Assembly: GCF_000023885.1 (NCBI RefSeq)
Contig: NC_013165.1
Span: forward strand, 2,914,001-2,978,000
Source of the DNA: Slackia heliotrinireducens DSM 20476
GTDB taxonomy: Bacteria > Actinomycetota > Coriobacteriia > Coriobacteriales > Eggerthellaceae
Reading direction: 5' to 3'
Length of the DNA stretch: 64,000 nt
Below are positions 50,726-59,314 of the stretch, piece after piece. The notes under the pieces are model-generated. The model saw nothing but the letters and a program-made list of their open reading frames with translations, did no database searches and was not told the origin of the DNA. How positions within the stretch are numbered: position 1 is the stretch's first letter; every line of letters begins with the position of its first letter. The translations under genes were made by a program, and so were the position numbers.

Positions 50726-51601
50726 CTACAGCACGTGGATGATATTGCGATGCAGCTTTTGCAGCTCCTCGTCTATGGTGTCGATGCCTTCGCGAAGCTC
50801 CGCCATGATTTCCGGCTTGTCCTCTGGAAAATGCCCGAACACGGGGATGACCGACGTGTGGTGGCAATTCACGTCGCACGGCCTGTCCACGTGCTCCAAG
50901 AACGTGTAGAACTCTTCGGCACGCTCCTTTTCGGTCATGTCCGTAAACAGGCCCGCCTGCTTTTCGGCGTACAACTGCGTATCCGGGAACAGCGTCAGCG
51001 ACCCTGACCCCAGCTTCGTGCATTTGAGCTGGTTGAACACCTTGGCCGAGTTCACGGCGTGCTGGTGCGACAGTTCGCGTCCGCCCACGCCGTTCAGGAA
51101 CGTGAAGAAGTAGTCGATGCCCGCGTCGTCAAGCTTGCCGCACTGCTCCAGAATGTCCGCCGACGTGCAACCCTTGTTCACCCGGGCCAGCACCTCGTCG
51201 TCGCCGGACTCGTGCCCGACATACAGGAAATCGACCCCGCGGTTCTTCAAATCCACCAGCTGTTCAGGGGTTTTCCTAATTATGTCCGTCACGCGCGCCA
51301 TCATGTTGATGTGTCGGATGTTCGGCATGATCCTGTTCACGAGCTCGATGCGCTCCACCAGGCGGTGGTACGGCAGGCAGAACGCGTTGCCACCCAGAAA
51401 ATGCATGCGCGTGGCGTCCGGAAACTGCTGGGCGAGCTCGCGCAGGTCCTCCTCCACAATCTCCAGCGGCAGGACCTCGAATTTCACGTCCTTGTACATG
51501 CTGCAGAACTTGCATTTGTTATGGCTGCAGCCGTTGGTCACGGGCAGCAGCGGGTTGTAGGCCTCCTGCGGCGGACGGTATACGGTTTCGGGATAATGCA
51601 T
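50726..51601 (-). CDS. Radical SAM protein
   Basis: 291 residues from ATG 51599-51601. The cluster motif is C25-x4-C30-x2-C33 (NGCSHNKCKFCSMY), a spacing of four rather than the usual three residues but recurrent in one radical SAM subfamily that also shares GCxHNxCxFCxMY. A TIM-barrel with HFLGGNAFCLP, HINMMARVTDI and VGHESGDDEVL follows. The product and substrate are unknown; no cobalamin-binding domain is seen. Its neighbours give no hint. Confidence 0.9.
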   Translation of the reverse strand: MHYPETVYRPPQEAYNPLLPVTNGCSHNKCKFCSMYKDVKFEVLPLEIVEEDLRELAQQFPDATRMHFLGGNAFCLPYHRLVERIELVNRIMPNIRHINMMARVTDIIRKTPEQLVDLKNRGVDFLYVGHESGDDEVLARVNKGCTSADILEQCGKLDDAGIDYFFTFLNGVGGRELSHQHAVNSAKVFNQLKCTKLGSGSLTLFPDTQLYAEKQAGLFTDMTEKERAEEFYTFLEHVDRPCDVNCHHTSVIPVFGHFPEDKPEIMAELREGIDTIDEELQKLHRNIIHVL

Positions 51602-51854
51602 TGGCAACCCCCTTCGAACGATTGAATAAACGAGCGTTGTTCATCCACAATGGTACGCATACCTTTATCCATCGTCAACGAGTCCACCTGGGCTGATACC
51701 TACCCGTAACGTCACCAGGCGCCTCGCCATATCGCCCACAACGAATTGCCCATACCGAACTCCGCGGTCAGCTCGCGCGTTGGACCGCGGAGCGCACTTT
51801 CGGCCGGCAACCCCCCCCTCGCCGACGCGAGTCAGGATGGCGGCAAGGGCGTCC
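51602..51854. other. Gene-free stretch
   Basis: Upstream of the radical SAM gene; presumably its promoter. No open frame with coding character, RNA gene or repeat was recognised before the MITE-like element begins. Confidence 0.4.
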
Positions 51855-52072
51855 GTGCAACGAGAATCGCGATTCGTGTGCACTTAGGGGGATAATCTGT
51901 AGCTCAACCTCCAAAAACAACGCTGGATGAGCCCAAGGGTATGCCTGTTTCGCCACAGTTTTACAGTATGTGTTACTTATCTAAGGCCCAAACCTCAGCA
52001 GAACGCCATATTGGCGCCTTTGAATTACAGATTATCGCCTTAAGTGCACAGCAGAGAGCGTTTTCGTTGCAC
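51855..52072. mobile_element. MITE-like element, copy 2 (218 bp, 48-bp inverted repeats)
   Basis: Termini 51855-51902 and 52025-52072 are imperfect inverted repeats opening GTGCAACGA and sharing GTGCACTTA-GG-GATAATCTGTA. The end design, 48-bp arm length and overall size match the element at 29565-29792. No gene inside. Confidence 0.78.
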
Positions 52073-52092
52073 GGCCCAGGCAAGGCGTTTGC

Positions 52093-52274
52093 GTTGGCAA
52101 ATCTGCCGAAATCTGCACGAGATTCGAAGTTGTGCATTGTCTTGCGTGAACCGAGGCTTGCCGTCGGCGCGTTTGCCCAGGTGGGACTTCGCCAAGACGC
52201 CCGAATTCGGAGCATGTGCCCAAAACAGAATGCACAACTTCGAATCTGGTGCAAAAAACGGCGATTTCGCCAAC
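52093..52274. mobile_element. Second palindromic element family (182 bp, 46-bp inverted repeats)
   Basis: Termini 52093-52138 and 52229-52274 are inverted repeats opening GTTGGC and sharing AGATTCGAAGTTGTGCATT exactly. It lies 20 bp from the preceding MITE-like element. No coding capacity. Confidence 0.75.
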
Positions 52275-52363
52275 TGAGTTCGGCCGTCTGCGCACGGGGC
52301 GGCTACCGTGGAGCGCCTACGACTCCGACGAGGACGCCTGGGTCCGGTCTGCGCGCGGGGCGG

Positions 52364-53941
52364 TTACTTTGCAGCGGTGTAGGCTGCGGCGTAAACGTCC
52401 TGATAGGGAGCGTTTTGGGTTCGGGCGGCTTCGGAGACGGAGTCGTATTCGGGGTAGGCGCGCAGGGTGCCGTCGGGCAGCGCAACTTCTTTCACGCGGA
52501 TGTCGCCGTAAGGCGTTGCGACCGTCTTCTGGGTCCGCGGCAGCGGCGTACGCTCCATGGGAATGCGACGGATGCCAATAGTGGTCGTCTCCTTGAACAG
52601 GACATTCTCCATTTTCGGGATGTCCGCCTCGCGGCAGAGCACCTCGATCTGGTACGCCGGGCGGTTCTTCTTCATGAACACGGGCGCATAGTGGGCCTCC
52701 AGCGCACCCTTGGCCAGCAGGCGTTCGAGGGCGTAGGCCAGCTGCTCGCCTGAGCAGTCGTCGATCTCGGTCTCGAGCTTCCAGATGAACGGCGGCGTCA
52801 TGTCCTTGTCCAGCGTGGCCTGCGGATCACCCGCATCATGCACCAGCATGGCCCGCAGGATGCTCGGCTGCTCGTACGTGCGCTTGCCGGCGCCGATGCC
52901 CACCTTGTCGACGGTGAACCGCGCGGGCAGCGCATCGCGGGTGCGCAGGGCCGCGGCGATGGCGGCGCCCGTAGGCGTGACGAACTCTCCCTCCAGATCC
53001 ATGAACGTGAAGGCCAGGCCCTCGTCGGCGGCGATATTCGCAACCGCGGGAACGGGAACGGGAAGGATGCCGTGCTGGCAGCGCACGGTGCCCTTGCCCT
53101 CGTGTAGGGCAGGCACCACGCATTCGGATATGCCCAGGTCGTCGACGCAAACGGCTGCAGCCACGACGTCGACGATGGAATCCACCGCGCCCACCTCGTG
53201 GAAATGAACTTGGTCGACAGGCACGCCATGGGCCTTGGCTTCTGCCTTGGCGATAATGGCGAAAATGCGCTTAGCGATGGCTCGCGCGTTGTCGGTCAGA
53301 TCACCGGTGTCGATGATGGCGTCGATGTCCGCAGGGCTGCGGTGCTCATGGTCGTGGTGGTGATGATGGTGGCCATGGCCATGTTCGTGATCGTGGTCGT
53401 AATGGTGGTGGTGATGCTCAGGACTCGAAAGGGTGTAATCCCCTTCACCTGCGGCAACATGCATATGCTCGACATCCGAAGGCTCCGCAGGCTCGAGCGT
53501 TCCCGCCCTGTGGCCGTGCAGCACAACGCAGGGATCGTTGTACCCCTGCTCAGCGGCAAGCTGCGCCATGAAATCGGAAGATTCCGATAGGCCTTCGCAG
53601 GTCCGGCACACGCGCTCGGGCTCGTCCGAGTGGTCGTGGCCGTGGTGATGGTCGTGTCCGTGCCCATGGCCGTGGTGATGCTCGTGCCCATGGTCGTGCC
53701 CGTGCAGGTACTCCATGTCGTGGTCGTGGTTCTCGTGGGCTGCATCCAGCACCACGTCGAAATCGCAGGCGTCAAGTGCGGACTTCTTCACGCGGGAAAT
53801 GCGGATCTTATACCCGTCGACGGGAAGACTCGCCAGCGCAGCCTCGAGTTTCGCCTGGTCGGCGCCAAGATCCAGCATCGCGCCCACGAACATGTCGCCG
53901 GAGATTCCCGACGCGCATTCCAGATACAGCATATTCGACAT
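52364..53941 (-). CDS. larC: LarC nickel-insertion protein for lactate racemase cofactor
   Basis: 525 residues from ATG 53939-53941 (MSNMLYLECASGISGDMFVGAMLDLGA). LarC inserts nickel into the pyridinium dithiolate (NPN) cofactor of LarA, a CTP-dependent cyclometallation. It is one continuous frame, whereas Lactobacillus plantarum needs a programmed frameshift to join larC1 and larC2. Between residues about 70 and 200 there is an extended insertion dense in His, Asp and Gly, presumably binding nickel. It lies 8 nt after larB. larE, needed for the sulfur steps, is not in this window. Confidence 0.95.
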   Translation of the reverse strand: MSNMLYLECASGISGDMFVGAMLDLGADQAKLEAALASLPVDGYKIRISRVKKSALDACDFDVVLDAAHENHDHDMEYLHGHDHGHEHHHGHGHGHDHHHGHDHSDEPERVCRTCEGLSESSDFMAQLAAEQGYNDPCVVLHGHRAGTLEPAEPSDVEHMHVAAGEGDYTLSSPEHHHHHYDHDHEHGHGHHHHHHDHEHRSPADIDAIIDTGDLTDNARAIAKRIFAIIAKAEAKAHGVPVDQVHFHEVGAVDSIVDVVAAAVCVDDLGISECVVPALHEGKGTVRCQHGILPVPVPAVANIAADEGLAFTFMDLEGEFVTPTGAAIAAALRTRDALPARFTVDKVGIGAGKRTYEQPSILRAMLVHDAGDPQATLDKDMTPPFIWKLETEIDDCSGEQLAYALERLLAKGALEAHYAPVFMKKNRPAYQIEVLCREADIPKMENVLFKETTTIGIRRIPMERTPLPRTQKTVATPYGDIRVKEVALPDGTLRAYPEYDSVSEAARTQNAPYQDVYAAAYTAAK

Positions 53942-53949
53942 GGACTCTC

Positions 53950-54717
53950 CTATTCGCTTTTCGTGCGGGCGTGGTCGATCAGCGCCGCCTGGTATCCCGC
54001 CCCGAAACCGTTGTCGATGTTGACCACCGACACACCGCTGGCGCAAGAATTCAACATGGAAAGCAAGGCAGAAAGCCCGCCGAAGGATGCGCCGTACCCC
54101 ACACTGGTGGGCACTGCGATCACCGGGCAGGCCGCCAGCCCGCCCACCACGCTGGCAAGCGCGCCTTCCATACCGGCCACCGCCACGACGGCCGTGGCCT
54201 CCATCAGGTCGTCCGTATGCGCCAGCAGACGATGGATGCCTGCGACACCCACATCATAAAGCCTGTTCACACGGCTGCCGAGCATCTCCGCCGTAAGCGC
54301 GGCCTCTTCGGCGGCATACAGGTCGCTCGTGCCCGCCGCGCATACGACCACCGTGCCGTTGCCGTCGGGTTCGGGCGCGCTGCCGACGATGCCCACACGG
54401 GCAAGCTCGTGGTAGACGAAGGCGTCGCCTAGGGCCTCGGCAAGCACCGCGGCCTTATCGGCGTCTAACCGGGTGATAAGCACCCGCTCCTGCCCCGCTT
54501 CGCGCATGGCCCGCACGATTCCAACCATCTGGCCTGCGGTTTTGCCGGCGCCGTAGATGACTTCGGAAACGCCTGTACGCACGCCGCGCTGCATGTCGGG
54601 CTTGGCGTAGCCCAGATCCACGTAGGAATCGGCGCGAAGCTGCCGCGCAGCCTCTTCAACACCCGTCGTACCCTCGGCCACAGCCTTCAGCAGCGTTTCA
54701 AGATCCCGCGTTTCCAC
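53950..54717 (-). CDS. larB: LarB, NPN cofactor carboxylase-hydrolase
   Basis: 255 residues from GTG 54715-54717, 5 nt after AAGGAGGG; an ATG at about 54735 has no site. LarB carboxylates nicotinate adenine dinucleotide to begin NPN cofactor synthesis. The C-terminal half is a PurE-like domain (VCAAGTSDLYAAEEAALTAEMLG, VAVAGMEGALASVVGGLA, PTSVGYGASFGGLSALLSMLN). Co-transcribed with larC. Confidence 0.95.
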   Translation of the reverse strand: METRDLETLLKAVAEGTTGVEEAARQLRADSYVDLGYAKPDMQRGVRTGVSEVIYGAGKTAGQMVGIVRAMREAGQERVLITRLDADKAAVLAEALGDAFVYHELARVGIVGSAPEPDGNGTVVVCAAGTSDLYAAEEAALTAEMLGSRVNRLYDVGVAGIHRLLAHTDDLMEATAVVAVAGMEGALASVVGGLAACPVIAVPTSVGYGASFGGLSALLSMLNSCASGVSVVNIDNGFGAGYQAALIDHARTKSE

Positions 54718-54850
54718 GAACCCTCCTTGTACATACATTGATTGGTCAAGCATACCACCCGAACGACCCATCGCAATCAACAGGAAGCCCACGTATGCCT
54801 ATCGAACGAATTCCCTACGAGATGCGCAGCGCCGCATTGCAGCGGAAACC

Positions 54851-54892
54851 GCAAAAGGGCCGCCAGGCGCCTTCCCGCACCCGACGGCCCTT
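54851..54892 (-). terminator. Terminator after the LuxR gene
   Basis: AAGGGCCG (54855-54862) pairs with CGGCCCTT (54885-54892) and is followed on the minus strand by TTTT. It separates the larA-luxR unit from larB-larC. Confidence 0.7.
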
Positions 54893-54908
54893 CGTTCGGC
54901 CCTCAAGG

Positions 54909-56546
54909 TCATGCGTTGGCACTGTCCCTGCGGTCTTTCTCCTGCTGGGCACGCACCAGGTCAACCATGTCGATTACATCTTGCCGGCTATGCACATCGA
55001 GCTTCGTATATATGTTGCGCATATGCATCTTCATGGTGTTGAGCGAAATGCACATGGTGTCCGCCATGGATGCAAGGCTGTACCCGTGGGCAAGCTGTTC
55101 AAGCACCTCGGTTTCGCGGCGCGTCAACCGATACGTCTTCGCAATCAATTCGCAAGGCATGGACCAATACATCGTCTCGTAGTCCACCGCCTGGTTTTCC
55201 TCTTCCAAAACGTCCTCCACGTTTTCGGGGTCAGCCCCGGCAACCTCAATCTCTTGTTGTTCGATGAGCTTCGGTGCCGTGCTCACGTACACGTATTCGT
55301 CCTCGACGCGCAAAGGCGGTTTCATGCTTGGGTTCTTCAGGATGATGAGCAGCATCATGATGTACGAGAACGTGACGAGCATGCCGGAAATGATCGCTGC
55401 ATCGATAGGGTTGTCGCTTGCCGCGATGCCTGCCACCACCGCCAGCGTACCCAACAGGTGGCCCACAACCACGGCGAACCTCGTGCCGGCCGCCGTGCGC
55501 AGCGGCTCAAGGCAGTTGCGTGCGGCCCACACCACAAACACCCACACCACAACCTCGAACAGGGCCGTGCCCACGTTTCTCAAAACCAGAGGGAACTCCT
55601 CCGAGATCATGCTCAGGAACGGAAGCAGCAGGATGCTCGCGGTCGCAGTCATGAACGCTACGTAGAACACATGCTCGACCCGCAGCTGGCGACACCCGAC
55701 AGCGACGAAGATCAGAATCGGCAGAACCAGGATCGAAATCGGCTGGGCATGGGCGTCGATGCTTAAATATCCGCTTCGCAGGTAGCCGAGCATCATGGCC
55801 GAAAAGACGAGAAGGCACACCAAACCCGACGTGACGACCTGCGAGGCCGGTCGTTTCACCACGTTGAAATTCAGCATGTCGCTTCCCGAATACGGCATGT
55901 CGCCCAGGGCTTTGTCGCTCAACCCCATGGCCCCGAAGAAGCACGCCAGGAACATGAGCACCACAGACGTCAACGCCGATTCGGTCTCAGGCGAAATCCA
56001 CGGCAGGCTGGTCTGATGCGCGATGGTGTAGATCAAAAACGCTCCCAGCATGCCGACCGTCGAGGCGTGCAAGACATGGTTCGCCCGCATTTGGGCGAAC
56101 ACGCAGACCAGGCCGACGGACACAGGAGCTCCCACGACCTTCGTGCGGAACAGGGCGAACCAAAGAACGCCCTTATCCAGAACGCCCCCGCCCTGCATGT
56201 TCTCGTACAGGAAGATGGCCATCCCCACAAGGAACGACACGGCGCCGACGGTCACGGCTTTGGAGAAGAACCTATGGAGTTCAACAGGGTCTTGGGCCGT
56301 CACCCGGACGGAGATTACGAAAAACGCAGCATAGATGGCCACCGAGAACACACGCATGACGAATACGGCATGATCGCTGTTCAGGGTGCTTGCAGCCAAC
56401 GAATCGCCGATCCAGATGCCGCCGAACATGCAGGCAAGACCAAGGCACGAGCACAAAAAAGTCAGTGCCCTCTCAGATACTTGTCCCCCGTTCAGTACGA
56501 CGCTCCTTAGTCGGGTCACGATGCTTATGGCTTTCGCCTGCTGCAC
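54909..56546 (-). CDS. Membrane-bound LuxR-family regulator
   Basis: 545 residues from GTG 56544-56546 (GAGG 8 nt upstream). The first about 420 residues contain around twelve transmembrane helices resembling an MFS-like or sensor domain. A cytoplasmic linker and a C-terminal LuxR helix-turn-helix follow (RLTRRETEVLEQLAHGYSLASMADTMCISLNTMKMHMRNIYTKLDVHSRQ). This large membrane LuxR type is greatly expanded in Eggerthellaceae, often next to reductase genes. It starts 4 nt after the larA stop, so it probably senses lactate or an electron acceptor and controls the larA or frd genes. Confidence 0.9.
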   Translation of the reverse strand: MQQAKAISIVTRLRSVVLNGGQVSERALTFLCSCLGLACMFGGIWIGDSLAASTLNSDHAVFVMRVFSVAIYAAFFVISVRVTAQDPVELHRFFSKAVTVGAVSFLVGMAIFLYENMQGGGVLDKGVLWFALFRTKVVGAPVSVGLVCVFAQMRANHVLHASTVGMLGAFLIYTIAHQTSLPWISPETESALTSVVLMFLACFFGAMGLSDKALGDMPYSGSDMLNFNVVKRPASQVVTSGLVCLLVFSAMMLGYLRSGYLSIDAHAQPISILVLPILIFVAVGCRQLRVEHVFYVAFMTATASILLLPFLSMISEEFPLVLRNVGTALFEVVVWVFVVWAARNCLEPLRTAAGTRFAVVVGHLLGTLAVVAGIAASDNPIDAAIISGMLVTFSYIMMLLIILKNPSMKPPLRVEDEYVYVSTAPKLIEQQEIEVAGADPENVEDVLEEENQAVDYETMYWSMPCELIAKTYRLTRRETEVLEQLAHGYSLASMADTMCISLNTMKMHMRNIYTKLDVHSRQDVIDMVDLVRAQQEKDRRDSANA

Positions 56547-56550
56547 GATA

Positions 56551-57831
56551 CTACCTCATTTCCGCATCAGCATCGTGCTGCTCGCCGATTACTTTAGGAA
56601 CCGTAGAACCACCATGAGGCATCACAAGAACCTGGGCGTCGTCACCCATCTTCTTGAGGGCGGCCTCGTAGGCTTCCTCAAGGGTGCTGAACGGCGTGAA
56701 GAAGCAGTTCCGGGCAAGTTCGGGATCGAGCTCGGAAACCAGATAGATGTCGGCCATGAGCATGATCTTCGCCACGGCGGAAGCCTTGTGTCCGCCCAGC
56801 TTGAAGTCCTCCTGCACGAAGCGGATGATGTCGGCCGGCTCTTCGGCCTTGAGCATCCATTCCTGGAAGGTTTTCTGGCCCAGGCCCTCCTTGCAGCAAC
56901 CCACCAGAATGATAACGCCGCCTTCCTTGATGGCGTACTTGGCGTTGTCCAGCGCCTTCTGCGTCTGATACAGATTCATGTCCTTGGGGGCGCCGCCCTG
57001 CGAATCGATCACGATGTCGGCGCGCTTCTCGATCTCGATGCGGTACAGCTTGTCCAGGAACTTGCAGCCCTCGCGATGGGCCTTCACCACGTCGCCCGCC
57101 ACAGCCTTGATGACCTGCTTGTCTTCGTCAAGCACCACGTTCACGATGAAGTCGACGCCTACGATTGCGCCGGCCTCGTCGATGTCCTCGCGCACGGGGT
57201 TGCCGTCAAGCTTGCCCGCGCAGGAGTTCGGATCGACCATGCGGGTGTGGTTGGCCTCGATGGCCTCCATGGTGGACACGCCGGGCATGACGGCCTTATA
57301 GCCGCCCGAGTATCCTGCGAAATAATGGTACTCGATGTTGCCGAGGCACACGACGACGTCGGCATCGGCCACGGTCTTCATGATGTCGATGGGCGTTCCG
57401 CCCTTCGTGGTGCCGTAATGGACGAAGGGGTCCTCGTTGGAGTCTTTCAGATTGATCTCGTTATAGGCGCGCTCGCCCGCAAGCTTGAGCTTTTCCTCCT
57501 CGGTGTGGGCGCGGTGGCTGCCCAAGGCGAACACAAGTGTGATGTCCTTCGGCTCCACGCCGGCCGCATACAGCTCGTCGAGCACGGGCGGAAGCACCGT
57601 GTAGGTGGGCAGCGGTCGCGTGATGTCGCTCGTGATGATGGCCACCGTGTTGCCGGGACTGACCAGCTCGGAGAGCTTTTTGGAGGCGATAGGATGCTGC
57701 AGGGCCCAGGCAACTTCTTCGGCGCCGGTCCGCTCGTACTCCACTTCGTTGGCCTTCATGATGCCCATCAGGTTCTTTTCGTCTATGTCACACCATTGCA
57801 CGGTATTGTCGTATCCAACTTCGATTCGCAT
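56551..57831 (-). CDS. larA: Nickel-dependent lactate racemase or related 2-hydroxyacid racemase
   Basis: 426 residues from ATG 57829-57831 with an AGGAGA site. LarA (DUF2088) interconverts D- and L-lactate using the nickel-pincer NPN cofactor. Family motifs: ITSDITRPLP, FALGSHRAHTEEE (catalytic His region) and CLGNIEYHYFAGYSGGYKAVMPGV (Lys that carries the NPN cofactor). Other 2-hydroxyacids, for example malate, are also substrates of LarA homologues. Encoded 33 nt after a small hypothetical gene and downstream of fumarase and fumarate reductase. Confidence 0.94.
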   Translation of the reverse strand: MRIEVGYDNTVQWCDIDEKNLMGIMKANEVEYERTGAEEVAWALQHPIASKKLSELVSPGNTVAIITSDITRPLPTYTVLPPVLDELYAAGVEPKDITLVFALGSHRAHTEEEKLKLAGERAYNEINLKDSNEDPFVHYGTTKGGTPIDIMKTVADADVVVCLGNIEYHYFAGYSGGYKAVMPGVSTMEAIEANHTRMVDPNSCAGKLDGNPVREDIDEAGAIVGVDFIVNVVLDEDKQVIKAVAGDVVKAHREGCKFLDKLYRIEIEKRADIVIDSQGGAPKDMNLYQTQKALDNAKYAIKEGGVIILVGCCKEGLGQKTFQEWMLKAEEPADIIRFVQEDFKLGGHKASAVAKIMLMADIYLVSELDPELARNCFFTPFSTLEEAYEAALKKMGDDAQVLVMPHGGSTVPKVIGEQHDADAEMR

Positions 57832-57864
57832 GATTCGTCTCCTATTGAAAAAGGTTTGAAAGGC

Positions 57865-58347
57865 TTATGCGTATATGCCGATGGCTGCCTTCTCAACGGC
57901 ATGGCGGTACTCGGGAACCTCAAGCGCGCTGTTCAGCTGGGCTACTACCTCGGGAAACTCGTTGAGGTCGTTTTTCCAGCACGCGTCTTGGGTTTCGGGG
58001 TCTACTTCGACGCGGCCTGCGGACACGTGCACCCAACGGCCGTCCTCGTCCGCCTGGAAGTAGCCGTCAATCTCGATAGAGCCCGGCAGAAGGGGCTCGT
58101 CTTCGGCGTACACCACGCCTGCGACGATGCGAAAATCGTCCAGTGCGTCATGCAGCCAGTCTTGTTCGGAAGGAATCGCCCACATGAAGGCGTCCCCCTG
58201 CTTGTGCGTCAGTTTGACATGGAGGCTCATGACGCCTTCGGGCTCCTCTTGCCCCGCAGCGTCGTCCTCCCCCTCTTTCTCCATGTAGGTGCGCAGTTCG
58301 TCGATCTTCTCCAGCGCGTTTTCTGCAATCGGTTCTGTCGTGGTCAT
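57865..58347 (-). CDS. Hypothetical acidic protein between frdE and larA
   Basis: 160 residues from ATG 58345-58347 with a GGAGG site. Soluble and acidic; one cysteine near the C-terminus. The region from about residue 40 (VMSLHVKLTHKQGDAFMWAIPSEQDWLHDALDDFRIVAGVVY) looks like an alpha/beta domain. No family recognised. It is separated from frdE by a strong terminator and is followed by larA, so it likely belongs with the larA unit. Confidence 0.75.
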   Translation of the reverse strand: MTTTEPIAENALEKIDELRTYMEKEGEDDAAGQEEPEGVMSLHVKLTHKQGDAFMWAIPSEQDWLHDALDDFRIVAGVVYAEDEPLLPGSIEIDGYFQADEDGRWVHVSAGRVEVDPETQDACWKNDLNEFPEVVAQLNSALEVPEYRHAVEKAAIGIYA

Positions 58348-58374
58348 CCCCTACCTCCGTCGTCAATCCATTGC

Positions 58375-58412
58375 AAAAGTCCGGATGCCGCAGGTTGGAG
58401 CGGCATCCGGAC
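58375..58412 (-). terminator. Strong terminator between frdE and the larA unit
   Basis: A perfect 13-bp stem: GTCCGGATGCCGC (58379-58391) with GCGGCATCCGGAC (58400-58412), loop AGGTTGGA, followed on the minus strand by TTTT. It lies 10 bp past the frdE stop. Confidence 0.88.
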
Positions 58413-58422
58413 GGTAAAGCCG

Positions 58423-59313
58423 TTAGCTCAGGACGCGGTCGAGCATCTTCGTCGCGTTGACGATGTGATGGTTGATTCCCAGCTCTTTGGGTGTGAAACC
58501 GAGGGCCAGGCCGACCATCTGCGGAACATGCAGGATGGGCATGGTGACGTCAGCGTTGAAGTACTGCTGAGAGTCGGCCTGCCACATGTCGATGGCCATA
58601 TGGCACAGCGGGCAGGGCGTCACGATGCAGTCGGCCCCCGATTCGCGGGCGACCAGGCAGCTCACGCCGTTGGAAACCTCGGCCTGCTCTTCTGCGGGGT
58701 AGATCGAATGGAATCCGCAGCAGGCAAGGCGCTGCTCGTAGTCAACCGGATTGGCGCCCAGCGCCTCGCAGAGCATCTCCATGGACTGCGGGTTGCGCGG
58801 GTCCTCGAAGCCCATGATCTTGGGCGGCATGAGGATGTGGCACCCGTAGAAGTTGGCAACGTTGAGGTCGCTCAGGGGCACGGTGACCTGCTTGGACAGG
58901 CGATCCAGGCCGTAGTCGGCCACGAGCGCCCACAGGTAATGGGTCACTTCGGCGGTGCCTTTGTACTCGAGACCGATCTCGGCCAGTGCGGCGTTGCACT
59001 TGGCCTTGAGCTCCGGGTCGTTGTCCAGGCGGCTCTTGGCGGTGCGCAGCATGAGCGTGCAGGTGTTGCAGACGGTCATGATCTTGTCGAACCCTTGGGA
59101 TTCGGCAAGGGCCAGGTTGCGTGCGTTCACGAGCAGCGCGAAGAAGTCATCGACGTCTTGGACCTGGGCTGCGCCGCAGCAGGTCCAGCCTTCGATCTCC
59201 ACCAGCTCGATACCCAGCTTCTTGCAGGTGCGCTCTGTGGAAACCTTCAGTTCGGCAGCGGCGGACTCAAGCGTGCATCCCGGGAAAAACGCATAGCGCA
59301 ATGTGTTCGACAT
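58423..59313 (-). CDS. frdE: Fumarate reductase third subunit (CCG-domain, SdhE/MfrE type)
   Basis: 296 residues from ATG 59311-59313. It contains two CCG domains: an N-terminal FFPGCTLES with GWTCCGAAQV, and a second YGCHILMPP with LACCGFHSIYP, also found in heterodisulfide reductase subunit B. In type-E succinate dehydrogenase/fumarate reductases (MfrABE and archaeal enzymes) this subunit replaces the haem-containing membrane anchor and meets the quinone. It lies 1 nt after frdB. No membrane anchor protein is seen. Whether it uses menaquinone or methylmenaquinone is unknown. Confidence 0.92.
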   Translation of the reverse strand: MSNTLRYAFFPGCTLESAAAELKVSTERTCKKLGIELVEIEGWTCCGAAQVQDVDDFFALLVNARNLALAESQGFDKIMTVCNTCTLMLRTAKSRLDNDPELKAKCNAALAEIGLEYKGTAEVTHYLWALVADYGLDRLSKQVTVPLSDLNVANFYGCHILMPPKIMGFEDPRNPQSMEMLCEALGANPVDYEQRLACCGFHSIYPAEEQAEVSNGVSCLVARESGADCIVTPCPLCHMAIDMWQADSQQYFNADVTMPILHVPQMVGLALGFTPKELGINHHIVNATKMLDRVLS

Positions 59314-59314
59314 G

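Noticed and set aside
52364-53941. Frameshift in larC as in L. plantarum larC1/larC2
   Set aside because: The reading frame is continuous from MSNMLYLE to the stop, with conserved segments of both halves in one frame.
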